Positions 7,707 to 15,427 of a stretch of 64,000 nt of DNA are shown piece after piece (within the stretch, counting starts at the first letter, position 1; the number at the start of each line of letters is the position of its first letter). The stretch is from Chromobacterium rhizoryzae (GTDB taxonomy: Bacteria; Pseudomonadota; Gammaproteobacteria; Burkholderiales; Chromobacteriaceae): NCBI RefSeq assembly GCF_020544465.1, contig NZ_CP066126.1, positions 3,410,001 through 3,474,000 of the forward strand. Direction: 5' to 3'. The notes under the pieces were generated by a model. It saw nothing but the letters and a program-made list of their open reading frames with translations. It had not been told where the DNA came from and ran no database searches. Position numbers and translations under genes: made by a program.

Positions 7707-9146
7707 TCAGCGCCCCAGTTGCAAACGCGGCGCGCCAAACGGCACCGGCTCGCCGTTGGGATAGGCGTGCGGCCACACCAAGGGCGGCGTGCTCCAGGCG
7801 AAATCCTGGCCCTCGAACTCGATGAAATAAGCCTGCCAGCCCGGCTGCGAAGCGTCCGGCTTGAACTCGAAGCGGCAGTTGCCGCGGCGGCACTGGCCTT
7901 CAATCGCCTTGGGCTGATAACGGATGCCGGAATTGAAGCGGAAATCCCGGCTCGCGGGGTTATGCGCCAGCCACAGCGTCGCCTTGCCCGCCTCGCGCTC
8001 CGCCACGCTGACGCGCAGCCGGCCGCTGGCCGGGTCCGCGTCCACCTGCGCCCGCGGCATCGGCTTGCCGGCCAGCCAGCGGCGCATGAACTGCCGCAAG
8101 GCCTTGCCGATCTGATCGCCCTTCACATAGTGCGACTGATTGGGCAGATAGCGCAGCTGGGTGGGGCCGGCGAAGTCCGGCAGATAGCTCCAGGCGGAGT
8201 CCGGCACAGCGAAGTCGTCGCCGGAAGCGGAAATCATATACTTGCTCAAACGCGCCATCCCGGCGCGGTAATTGACCACGTCCTCGAAGCGCAACAAGGC
8301 GTCCAGACCCGGCCCTCCCTGCAGCACATCCTCGGTGATGCCGTTGCGCTGATAATCGCGCAGCGCCGCCGGCCACTGCTGGCCGTAGCTGTTGTAGACA
8401 TGGGTGAAGTTGACGCGCACGTTCCAGAAATCCGCCACCACCGGCACGATGGCGCTCACCCGCTTATCGTTCAGACCGGCCAGCCAAGCGGCCCAGCCGC
8501 GCTTGGACGCGCCGGCCACCACGAAACGCTCGCTGCCCGGCAGGCTGCGCTGCAAGGCGTCCATCGTCGCGCTCACCGCCTGCGTCATCGGCAGATGCAG
8601 GGAGCTGAAACGCTCCACCTGCGGCTGATCCACCGTTTTGCGCCAGGTATAGGCCACCAGCGCGTCCTCGCGGCCGGCCGGCTGCTCGTCCAATTGCAAA
8701 TCCTGGTTCGGCACGAAATACAGCTCGGCCACCGGCACGCCCAGATCGCGCGCCAGCGCTTCCGCCGGCAAGCGGTCCGGCAGTTTGGGCGGCTGCGCGT
8801 GATTGCTGCCGCCGTTGACGTACAGCAGCACCGGCGCGCCCGGCTTGCGCGTCAAGGGCAGGACCAGCTTGTACTGCTGCTCCCACAGCGGCGCATTGCT
8901 CCCAATGCCGCTGCCGGCTCCCGGCCATTGCTGCGACACCATCCGGTACATGCGCACCTCCACCCCGTCCTCCACCACCGAGCTGAGCAGCTCGGCCGGC
9001 TGCTGACTGGCCTTGGCCTGTTGCAGATAGTCGGCGACCACGGTGGAGGCGGGCGGAACCGGCAAGGACTTGGCCGGCGCGACGGCGGGCCATGACAAGC
9101 ACAACGCGGCGCAGGCGCGCAGCGCGAGGGAAAGAGAAATGTTCAT
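7707..9146 (-). CDS. PhoPQ-activated pathogenicity-related (PqaA-type) secreted alpha/beta hydrolase
   Basis: 479 residues. The first ~25 residues form a Sec signal peptide (SLALRACAALCLSWPAVAPA). The mature part matches the PhoPQ-activated PqaA family: QWWEQQ-like strand, VLLYVNGGSN, TQAVSATMDAL, then FVVAGASKRGWAAWL with Ser214 as the expected nucleophile, IVPVVADFWN, and YLPNQSHYVKG supplying the likely His. In Salmonella the family is PhoP-controlled and linked to peptide resistance, though its chemistry is not settled. The gene is monocistronic and ends in a clear terminator. Confidence 0.8.
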   Translation of the reverse strand: MNISLSLALRACAALCLSWPAVAPAKSLPVPPASTVVADYLQQAKASQQPAELLSSVVEDGVEVRMYRMVSQQWPGAGSGIGSNAPLWEQQYKLVLPLTRKPGAPVLLYVNGGSNHAQPPKLPDRLPAEALARDLGVPVAELYFVPNQDLQLDEQPAGREDALVAYTWRKTVDQPQVERFSSLHLPMTQAVSATMDALQRSLPGSERFVVAGASKRGWAAWLAGLNDKRVSAIVPVVADFWNVRVNFTHVYNSYGQQWPAALRDYQRNGITEDVLQGGPGLDALLRFEDVVNYRAGMARLSKYMISASGDDFAVPDSAWSYLPDFAGPTQLRYLPNQSHYVKGDQIGKALRQFMRRWLAGKPMPRAQVDADPASGRLRVSVAEREAGKATLWLAHNPASRDFRFNSGIRYQPKAIEGQCRRGNCRFEFKPDASQPGWQAYFIEFEGQDFAWSTPPLVWPHAYPNGEPVPFGAPRLQLGR

Positions 9147-9477
9147 CGGCGGAATGTATTAATTGTTAGAGAGTAGGTGCTAGATTTTGCAGGGATTAGG
9201 GTAAACACTCAAGCGCTACTCCACACGCCTCCGCCAAGCGTCCTTTACGGCCATGTTTCCATAACAGCCGCCGCTGCGGCAGAGCTTGGCCTGCCCCCAT
9301 CATGACGACGCCCATCGATGACGAGAGTGAGGCCAAACCCCTCAAATGCATGGATAGTCCGCTCCTGCCGCCCTCCCCGCTGTGCTCTATAAAGAAGCCA
9401 TATCCTTGAGCCTGGCCGCGCGGCCGGGCCTGGCCGGCGGCTTGCCGGCGCATTCATTCGACAGGCGGGGGAGCTCC
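9147..9477. other. Intergenic region between divergent genes
   Basis: 331 bases between the pqaA-like gene and the plus-strand binding-protein gene. The first ~60 bases are AT-rich (GTATTAATTGTTAGAGAG and onward) and probably hold the pqaA promoter. Short open frames exist on both strands but have no ribosome sites or coding character, so I call no gene here. Confidence 0.5.
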
Positions 9478-10407
9478 ATGCGGCGGCGCGCGTTTTTACT
9501 GGCATCTCTGGGCCTGCTGGCCTGGCCCCGGCTGGCGGCGGCCGCGACGAAGCCCGCGGTGACCCTGGTGCTCAAATCGCTGAGAAACCCCTTCTTCAGC
9601 GTGATGACGGCCGGCGCGCGCAGGCACCACGCGCAGCACAGCGGCGACTATCAGCTGACGATAGACGGGGTGCAGGGGGAGACCGATCTGGCCGGGCAGA
9701 TCAAGATCGTTGAGGCCTGCATCGCCCGCCGCGAGCAGATCCTGCTGATCACGCCAGCGGACTCCCGCGCCATCATCCCGGCGCTGATCAAGGCGGTGCA
9801 AAGCGGCCTGTTGGTGATCAATCTGGACAACAAGCTGGATGACCGGGCGCTGGCCAGCCACGGCGTCAACATTCCCTTTGTCGGCCCCAGCAATTTCAGC
9901 GGCGCGCGCGCGGTGGGAGACTATGTGCTGCGGGCCTTGAAGCCGCGCAGCAAGGCGGCCATCATCGAGGGCCTGCCCGGCTCCATCAACGCCAAGGCGC
10001 GCAGCGACGGTTACCGGGAGGCGATAGCCAGCGCCAATATGACGCTGGCCGCCCTCGCCTGGGGCGATTGGGAGCGGGACGCCGGCCGGGCGGCGGCGCT
10101 GAAGCTGATGAAACAGACGCCGGACCTGGCCGCGCTCTTGTGCGGCAACGACAATATGGCGATTGGCGCGGCGCAGGCGGTGACGGAATTGAAGCGGGAC
10201 GGCAAGGTCTTGATCGGCGGCTACGACAATATCCCGGAGATGGCCGCGCTGCTGGCGTCCAAGCGCATTTACGCCACCGCGGACCAGCACCCGGCCTTGC
10301 AGGCGGAGTACGCCATCCGCCTGGGGCTGGAATCCTTCAACAAGCGGCTGACGCAAAGCGAGATGCAGAGCATTGTGCGCACGCCGGTGGATCTGGTGAA
10401 GTCTTGA
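9478..10407 (+). CDS. Periplasmic sugar-type binding protein (LacI/RbsB fold)
   Basis: 309 residues from ATG 9478, chosen because of the GGGGGAG site and because the signal peptide (RRRAFLLASLGLLAWPRLAAA) begins there. The mature protein begins TLVLKSLRNPFFSVMTAGAR and continues with LITPADSRAIIPALIKAV and LVINLDNKLD, the pattern of ribose-binding-like proteins (Peripla_BP_4). CGNDNMAIGAAQAV and VLIGGYDNIPEM complete the fold. No ABC permease or ATPase lies beside it. The stop overlaps the TTG start of the next binding protein, so they are coupled; together they may feed a sensor or a transporter elsewhere. Confidence 0.85.
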   Translation: MRRRAFLLASLGLLAWPRLAAAATKPAVTLVLKSLRNPFFSVMTAGARRHHAQHSGDYQLTIDGVQGETDLAGQIKIVEACIARREQILLITPADSRAIIPALIKAVQSGLLVINLDNKLDDRALASHGVNIPFVGPSNFSGARAVGDYVLRALKPRSKAAIIEGLPGSINAKARSDGYREAIASANMTLAALAWGDWERDAGRAAALKLMKQTPDLAALLCGNDNMAIGAAQAVTELKRDGKVLIGGYDNIPEMAALLASKRIYATADQHPALQAEYAIRLGLESFNKRLTQSEMQSIVRTPVDLVKS

Positions 10408-11162
10408 GCCCGCCGCCCGCGTTCAGACGGCTGGCGGCGGCGCTGGCCGGCGCCGCCTGCCTGGCCCAGGCCCAGCCGCTGCTGACCGTGGTGGCGGACG
10501 CGCATCCGCCCTATCTGACGCCGGCCCGAGACGGCCTCGGCGGCCCCTACGCCGACGCTTTCCGCTACCTGACGGCCAAGGCCGGGCTGGAGGTGGCGCT
10601 GAAAGGCGTGCCGGCCAAGCGCGCGTATTTCCTGGCCGCCGCGGAGAAGAACACCTGCGCGCTGGATGTGAACTTCGACCAGGGCAAGGCGGAAACCGTC
10701 AGCTATGTGGCCGCCATCTCGCCGGTGGTCTTGCAGGCCTACGTGGCCCGCGGCAACGCGGCGCCGTTCAAGAATCTGCGCGATATGCAGGGCATGACCC
10801 TGGGCACGGTGGACATCGCGGAAGCGCGCGATCTGCTCAGTTCCGCCCAGCTGAGCTACATCCCCATCGCCAAACCGGCGCTGGGTTTCAAAATGCTGGC
10901 GGCCAAGCGGCTGGAGGTCTTCGTCAGCGACACCCCGCCCGCGCCGGAGGACGGCCCGCCGCCGCGCAAGGCGCTGGCGCTGACGCCGGCCGAGCGCTGG
11001 CTGATCTGCCATCCGGACACGCCGCCGGCGATTCTGGCCAAGCTCAGGCAGGCTTTGCGCGCCGGCTTGTTCGCCAAGGAAACGGCCTTCATCTGGGACA
11101 AATACCGGCTGCACGGCTTGTTCCTGGAAACCCAGGCCGCCTGGGAGCGGAGCCGCCAGTAG
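10404..11162 (+). CDS. Periplasmic solute-binding protein, SBP_bac_3-like
   Basis: 252 residues if translation starts at the TTG at 10404, which overlaps the preceding TGA (TTGA). From there the sequence opens with a plausible signal peptide (RRLAAALAGAACLAQAQP). The mature start LLTVVADAHPPYLTPARDG and GLGGPYADAFRYLTAKAGLEV is the usual opening of amino-acid-type binding proteins, followed by DFDQGKAETV-like and MLAAKRLEVFVSD segments. An ATG start further in would remove the signal. Relatives without a transporter often serve as ligand sensors; that role is inferred here. Confidence 0.75.
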   Translation: MSPPPAFRRLAAALAGAACLAQAQPLLTVVADAHPPYLTPARDGLGGPYADAFRYLTAKAGLEVALKGVPAKRAYFLAAAEKNTCALDVNFDQGKAETVSYVAAISPVVLQAYVARGNAAPFKNLRDMQGMTLGTVDIAEARDLLSSAQLSYIPIAKPALGFKMLAAKRLEVFVSDTPPAPEDGPPPRKALALTPAERWLICHPDTPPAILAKLRQALRAGLFAKETAFIWDKYRLHGLFLETQAAWERSRQ

Positions 11163-11516
11163 GACGCCCTTCCCCGCAAACCGGGCCGAGGCGGGGCCTT
11201 GCGGCTGAGACGGCGGCTTGGCGCATGGCCGGCCTCAGCCGCCGCCCCGGAATATCGCCCAAGCACTCCTCTCCCTAACCGCCCCGCGCGGAAGTCGTTC
11301 TCAAGGCCGCGCCGCCAACGCTGGACGCCTCCTCGGCCAGGCTTCGGCGCACGGCGCTCGCCCGCCACCTGTCCCAAAGCGCAGGCATCATTAATGCCTT
11401 TTGCATTAATCTTCAACGATAAATCGCGTCATGCCCTGTTGGCGCAATAACTTACAGCCGCCCGCTTTTAAAAAACCCCATCGGGCCTGCGCGCCCGACG
11501 TTTTCAGGATTCCCTC
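11163..11516. other. Intergenic region with a small hairpin
   Basis: 354 bases without a convincing gene. The left part is GC-rich; from about 11390 it turns AT-rich, suggesting a promoter for the secreted protein at 11517. A 6-bp stem (TCGGGC-N6-GCCCGA) at about 11481-11498 lies directly before that gene and may be leader structure or a weak terminator. Overlapping open frames have no supporting signals. Confidence 0.45.
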
Positions 11517-12044
11517 ATGCCCAATCGCCTCCTCCCAATCTGTTCCGGCGCCGCGCTGACGGCGCTGACCCTATGCCTGTTGTCCGCTGCGCCGGTTCAG
11601 GCGGCGGATTGCCGCGTCACCCCGGATGTGAACGCCAGCGTCAAATCCATGGCGGACAACACCGCGATGGAAGGCCATGTCAGCATCCATATCCGCGGCC
11701 AACCCACCCAGGCGGGCAAATCGCAGTTCGACAGCTGGGACCAGTTCAAGGCCGCCTTCACCACCTGGCAGGGTTATCCCGGGCCCAAAGGCCCCAAACC
11801 GGCCATATGCGGCACCCGGGCGGCGGAGTCCGATTGCGTGCCGGAGGGCACTCTCTATCCCAAGGGCTGGCCCGGCGCGCGACCCAGCACCTGCAAGACA
11901 GTGAACGCGGCCGGAGTCTGCACCCTGTCCACCCCGTTTCCCGCCGGGGAGCCCATTTACCTATCTTTCCGCTATGCCAAGAACAGCAAGGGCAAGTGGA
12001 TCCTGAATACCGCCTATCCCAGCCTGAACTCGAATTGCTCCTAA
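11517..12044 (+). CDS. Secreted Cys-containing protein of unknown function
   Basis: 175 residues, not recognised. A Sec signal (LTALTLCLLSAAPVQAADC) precedes a mature domain of about 145 residues with several cysteines, so disulphides are likely in the periplasm or outside the cell. EGHVSIHIRGQPTQAGKSQF contains two histidines and a G-K-S-x-F turn reminiscent of small secreted nucleases such as EndoU-like folds, but this is only a resemblance. The stop codon is the TAA that flanks a truncated copy of the 146-bp repeat, and a strong hairpin follows at 12110-12141. Confidence 0.7.
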   Translation: MPNRLLPICSGAALTALTLCLLSAAPVQAADCRVTPDVNASVKSMADNTAMEGHVSIHIRGQPTQAGKSQFDSWDQFKAAFTTWQGYPGPKGPKPAICGTRAAESDCVPEGTLYPKGWPGARPSTCKTVNAAGVCTLSTPFPAGEPIYLSFRYAKNSKGKWILNTAYPSLNSNCS

Positions 12045-12098
12045 GAACCTGTTCACGATCTACTGCGCTGCGGCGATACCGCGTTGAACAGGCTCTAA
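12042..12098. repeat. 146-bp palindromic repeat, copy 1 (internally deleted)
   Basis: Only 57 bases including flanks. It keeps both ends (GAACCTGTTCACGATCT and a GAACAGGCTC end) and part of one arm (GCGGCGATACCGCGTT) but has lost about 90 internal bases. TAA on both sides; the left TAA is the stop codon of the secreted protein gene. Confidence 0.8.
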
Positions 12099-12109
12099 GC
12101 CGCGGGCCT

Positions 12110-12141
12110 GGCCGCGCTTGGTAAAACTGCCAAGCGCGGCC
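12110..12141. terminator. Strong hairpin, possible terminator
   Basis: A perfect 12-bp stem (GGCCGCGCTTGG and its complement) with an 8-base loop TAAAACTG. No T-run follows on either strand, so it may be a pause or stability structure rather than a classical terminator. Confidence 0.4.
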
Positions 12142-12203
12142 GCGCTGCACCGCTCTCGCTTCCGGCTATGCTGGGCGCTCGACAAACTCGCGCGAGATGA
12201 GCG

Positions 12204-13052
12204 ATGAAAAGCAAGATGGCGGCAGCCGCCGCGATTACGGCGCTGCTGAGCGGCGGCGCAGCCGCGGCCAATTGGCAGTTGGCGTGGCAGGACGAATTCA
12301 ACGGCGCGGCGCTGGACGGCGCCAAATGGCGGCTGGAATCCGGCCCCGGCCCGTGGGGCCTGCATGAGCTGCAGTACTACACCGCCGGGGACAATGTGGC
12401 CGTGCGCGACGGCGCGCTGCATATCGCCGCGCGGCGGCAGGCTTACGGCGGCCGCGACTATACCTCGGCGCGCCTGCGCAGCCAGGCCGCCTGGCGCTAC
12501 GGCCGGATCGAGGCGCGCATCAAGCTGCCTTACGGCCAGGGCATGTTTCCGGCGTTCTGGATGCTGAACCAGCGCTGGGATCAGCCCGCGCATTACGGCG
12601 AGATCGACATCCTGGAAATGGTGGGCAGCGAGGCCGGCGCGGAAAACGCCACCGTCTGGGGCAGCGCGCACCGGCCCAAGCCCGGCGCGCCGGCCGGGAC
12701 GGTGCAAACGGCGTCGGCCTCCTATGTCACGCCGGATCTGGGCTGGTTCAACGACCGTTTCCACGATTTCGCCGTGGAGTGGTCGCCGGCGGCGATCCGC
12801 TACTTCGTCGACGGCCAACTCTATCAGACCGTGACGATGAAAACCGACGGCGGCGACGGCTGGAGCGCCTTGCAAGAACCGGCCTTCATCGTGCTGAATC
12901 TGGCGGTGGGCGGGGATTGGGCCGGCGCGCCGGACGCGTCCACGCGCTGGCCGCAGGAGATGGTGGTGGACTATGTGCGGGTGTACCGGGACGCCGCCGA
13001 ACCCGCCGCGCGCCGTCGGGCGCCGGCGTCGGCCGCCTCGCCGCTGCGTTGA
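12204..13052 (+). CDS. Secreted glycoside hydrolase family 16 (endo-beta-1,3-glucanase-like)
   Basis: 282 residues with a signal peptide ending near Ala-Ala22. The GH16 catalytic signature is complete: Glu133-Ile-Asp135-Ile-Leu-Glu138, with Glu133 as nucleophile and Glu138 as acid/base. NWQLAWQDEFNGAALDGAKW at the N-terminus and FHDFAVEWSPAAIRYFVDGQ plus VDYVRVYRD at the C-terminus bracket a jelly-roll domain of normal length with no extra carbohydrate-binding module. It likely cleaves laminarin-like beta-1,3 or mixed-linkage glucans outside the cell. A terminator follows at 13144. Confidence 0.9.
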   Translation: MKSKMAAAAAITALLSGGAAAANWQLAWQDEFNGAALDGAKWRLESGPGPWGLHELQYYTAGDNVAVRDGALHIAARRQAYGGRDYTSARLRSQAAWRYGRIEARIKLPYGQGMFPAFWMLNQRWDQPAHYGEIDILEMVGSEAGAENATVWGSAHRPKPGAPAGTVQTASASYVTPDLGWFNDRFHDFAVEWSPAAIRYFVDGQLYQTVTMKTDGGDGWSALQEPAFIVLNLAVGGDWAGAPDASTRWPQEMVVDYVRVYRDAAEPAARRRAPASAASPLR

Positions 13053-13143
13053 GCCGTCATCCCGCTGTCACGGGCGGCGGATATATTGGCCGGAGGGTTC
13101 AGGAACAAGTCCTCCCCTCCTTTGTATCTATCGATGTCCTCTT

Positions 13144-13166
13144 GCCGCCCCCAGGGGCGGCTTTTT
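13144..13166 (+). terminator. Rho-independent terminator
   Basis: A stem of GCCGCCCC against its complement (13144-13161) followed directly by five Ts on the plus strand, 92 bases after the glucanase stop. Confidence 0.85.
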
Positions 13167-13192
13167 GTCGCGCCCGGCGATAGGCCCACATC

Positions 13193-13218
13193 AAAAAACC
13201 CGCCGGATTCAGCGGGTT
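13193..13218 (-). terminator. Rho-independent terminator of the LysE-family gene
   Basis: On the minus strand AACCCGC pairs with GCGGGTT around an 8-base loop and is followed by a run of six Ts. It lies 25 bases beyond the stop of the exporter gene. Confidence 0.85.
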
Positions 13219-13242
13219 TTCCATGGAGGCAAAGCGGCGCGC

Positions 13243-13872
13243 TCAGCTCATATCGCTGCGGCGGTACAGGCTGAGGCCGATGGCCAGCACCGCCAGCATG
13301 CCGGCGCAGCTGCGATTGATCCAGCCCATCACGCGGGCGGAGAAGGTGCGCATCGCGTGGCGGCCGCCGTAGGCGTAGATGAACATCATCACGCAGTCCA
13401 CGCTGGCGGTGACCACGGCCAGAATCATGTATTGCGGCACCGCCGGCTGGTCCTGGCGGATGAACTGCGGCAGGAAGGCGGTGAAGAACAACAGGCCCTT
13501 GGGATTGGACAGGCCCACCACCAGGGAACGCAAAAACGTGCCGCGGCCGCTGGCCTCGCCGCTCTGGGCGCTGGCGGCCAGCGCCTGGGTGGGCGCGCGC
13601 CACATCATCCAGGCCAGGTAGACCAGATAGGCGGCGCCGCCCCATTTGACGATGGAAAACAGTTGTTCCGACGCTTGCAGCAAGGCGCCCAGGCCGCAGC
13701 CCACGGCGGCGATCAGCAGCAGATCGGACAGCACCGCGCCGGCAAAGCCGTAGCTGGCGATGCGCATGCCGTGGCTGGCGCCGTTGTTGAGCGCCAGCAG
13801 CATGGACGGACCGGGGGTGATCATCACGGCGCTGACGGCGACGATGTACAGCAATAAGGTGGCGAAACTCAT
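13243..13872 (-). CDS. LysE/RhtB family amino-acid exporter
   Basis: 209 residues. MSFATLLLYIVAVSAVMITPGPSMLLALNNG with the conserved P-G-P at the first membrane exit, GLSNPKGLLFFTAFLPQF in the middle, and about six hydrophobic segments are diagnostic of LysE/RhtB exporters of the inner membrane, which export lysine, homoserine, threonine or related compounds by proton antiport. The substrate is not predictable. The gene is monocistronic with its own terminator. Confidence 0.9.
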   Translation of the reverse strand: MSFATLLLYIVAVSAVMITPGPSMLLALNNGASHGMRIASYGFAGAVLSDLLLIAAVGCGLGALLQASEQLFSIVKWGGAAYLVYLAWMMWRAPTQALAASAQSGEASGRGTFLRSLVVGLSNPKGLLFFTAFLPQFIRQDQPAVPQYMILAVVTASVDCVMMFIYAYGGRHAMRTFSARVMGWINRSCAGMLAVLAIGLSLYRRSDMS

Positions 13873-14189
13873 TCAAAACTCCAGGACGGCTATCATCTAT
13901 GACTTGGCGCGGCCACCCGGAAACAGTCGACGACGACGGCGCGCGAAACGCGGCGTCTTGGCATGAAGCAGGGAACTGGGTAATGCGGACAGGGGCGGCA
14001 AACAACGCAGAGCCGGCATCATAATATAAAAGCCGGCGCGGCTGTAGTGGCATATTGGCTTATGCTTATGCGCTTAAAGAAGAAGCGCTCCCTCTTTACT
14101 TGCCCGCCACGCGCCTCCGGACGCCCGGGAACGCGCGTATCCGGCACGCCCCCGGCCCCTTCAGTCTCGTCGCCGGAGGCGCGCCTCGC
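13873..14189. other. Intergenic region upstream of the LysE-family gene
   Basis: 317 bases. An AT-rich patch (CATAATATAAAAGCC near 14020-14035) may include promoter sequence. Open frames entering from the right are antisense to the acetyltransferase gene. No gene is called. Confidence 0.5.
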
Positions 14190-14636
14190 TCAGCCCTCGC
14201 GCCGCTTTTCGTACAACAGGTCCCCGCCCTCGGCCGGGCCGGCCTGCCGCCAGCCCTGACGCTGGTAAAAGCCGTTGGCGCGGATGGCCGCGTCGCCGTC
14301 GGTCGTCAGCCGGATCACCGGATGGCGTTTAAACAGCGCGGCCTCGGCCTGGCTCAGCAGTTGCCGGCCCAGGCCCAGGCCCTCGAACGCCGGCTTGATG
14401 AACAAGGCGAACACTTCGCCGGCGTCCAGGTCCGCCATGGCGAAGCCGGCCGGCTGGCCGTCCTGCTCCGCGATCCAGGCGCAGGGCGCGGCGGCGATGG
14501 TTTCGGCGATGGTCTCGGGCGTGATGCCCAGGTCGGCCAGTTGCTCGATGGAAAGATGGTTTTGCCGGACGCTGGTGCGGATGTCGAACAGCGCGGCGAT
14601 GTCGGCGCGGACGGCCGGACGGATGGTGGAACTCAT
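14190..14636 (-). CDS. GNAT family N-acetyltransferase
   Basis: 148 residues from ATG 14636 (the open frame goes on to 14741, without a ribosome site). Key elements are IRPAVRADIAALFDIRTSVRQ at the start, AGEVFALFIKPAFEGLGLGR (acetyl-CoA loop G-L-G-R) and ANGFYQRQGWRQAG at the C-terminus. The overall pattern resembles small stand-alone GNATs of unknown substrate. It diverges from the J-domain gene with about 200 bases between starts. Confidence 0.85.
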   Translation of the reverse strand: MSSTIRPAVRADIAALFDIRTSVRQNHLSIEQLADLGITPETIAETIAAAPCAWIAEQDGQPAGFAMADLDAGEVFALFIKPAFEGLGLGRQLLSQAEAALFKRHPVIRLTTDGDAAIRANGFYQRQGWRQAGPAEGGDLLYEKRREG

Positions 14637-14836
14637 ATGCTTCCTTGCGGGCCGCCGCCTCCCCGGATCGGCAGGCGGCTCTAAATTAAAGAACATAACC
14701 GGGCCGGGTGGGACCGCCCGCCGGCGGCATAGTTCACCCACCGCGGCCCCGCGTCGGGAACCAGCGTCCGGCCAGCCGCTCCATATTGCTATTCCGTCCG
14801 CAAGCGCGGGCGGCCCTCTGCCAAGGAGCCGTATCG

Positions 14837-15151
14837 ATGCGATTGATTGCGCTGCTGTTGTTTGCCCTGCTGGCCTACTGGCTGATCCGCCGGGCGCTGA
14901 GCCCGGCGCGGCCGGATGCCCCGCCGTCCGGCGCCGTCTCCGAGACCGAGCGCGCCTGCCAGGTGCTGCAAGTCGCCTGGCCCTGCTCCGCGGAAGAACT
15001 GAAAGCCGCTTACCGGGCGCGGATGGCGGAATACCATCCGGACAAGGTCAGCGCTCTGGGCCTGGAGCTGCGCGAACTGGCGGAACGCAAGAGCAAGGAC
15101 ATCAACGCCGCCTATCAGCGGCTGCTGCCGCTGTGCGCCGACCGGCGCTAA
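14837..15151 (+). CDS. Membrane-anchored J-domain protein
   Basis: 104 residues. Start at ATG 14837 with an AAGGAG site eight bases upstream. Residues 2-19 form a single TM anchor (RLIALLLFALLAYWLI), and residues ~38-100 a short J domain: CQVLQVAWPCSAEELKAAYR, then EYHPDKV carrying the His-Pro-Asp motif that stimulates DnaK ATPase, then an Asn-Ala-Ala-Tyr helix IV. With no Gly/Phe or zinc region, it is a class C (type III) co-chaperone that would recruit DnaK to the inner membrane. The stop TAA is also the left flank of repeat copy 2. Confidence 0.85.
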   Translation: MRLIALLLFALLAYWLIRRALSPARPDAPPSGAVSETERACQVLQVAWPCSAEELKAAYRARMAEYHPDKVSALGLELRELAERKSKDINAAYQRLLPLCADRR

Positions 15152-15297
15152 GAACCTGTTTACGATCTCGCGAGCTAAAGCGAGACAAGGCGAAAACGGC
15201 TGAGAAAGCGGAATGTACAAATGGTACATGAGCATTTCGAAGGTGTGCTCACCGTGTAAGGCTCCACGACGCGCAGCAGATCGTAAACAGGTTCTAA
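15149..15297. repeat. 146-bp palindromic repeat, copy 2
   Basis: Full-length copy flanked by TAA on both sides; the left TAA is the stop of the J-domain gene. The centre belongs to the variant containing CACCGTGTAAGGCTCCACG. Terminal arms GAACCTGTTTACGATCT and AGATCGTAAACAGGTTC are perfect complements. Confidence 0.9.
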
Positions 15298-15427
15298 GCG
15301 CGCCCCGCCAACGCCGGCCCCGGCCCGTCGGTTGACCCCGCAACAAAATCTTCATCAAACCCTCTCCTGGCCGAAACATGCGCCCACTATGCTGTGCCGG
15401 TTTTTTTCATGCCCGGAACATAACATC

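Noticed and set aside
9196..9453. 85-codon minus-strand frame upstream of the binding-protein gene
   Set aside because: No ribosome site; composition shows no coding bias; probably promoter DNA.
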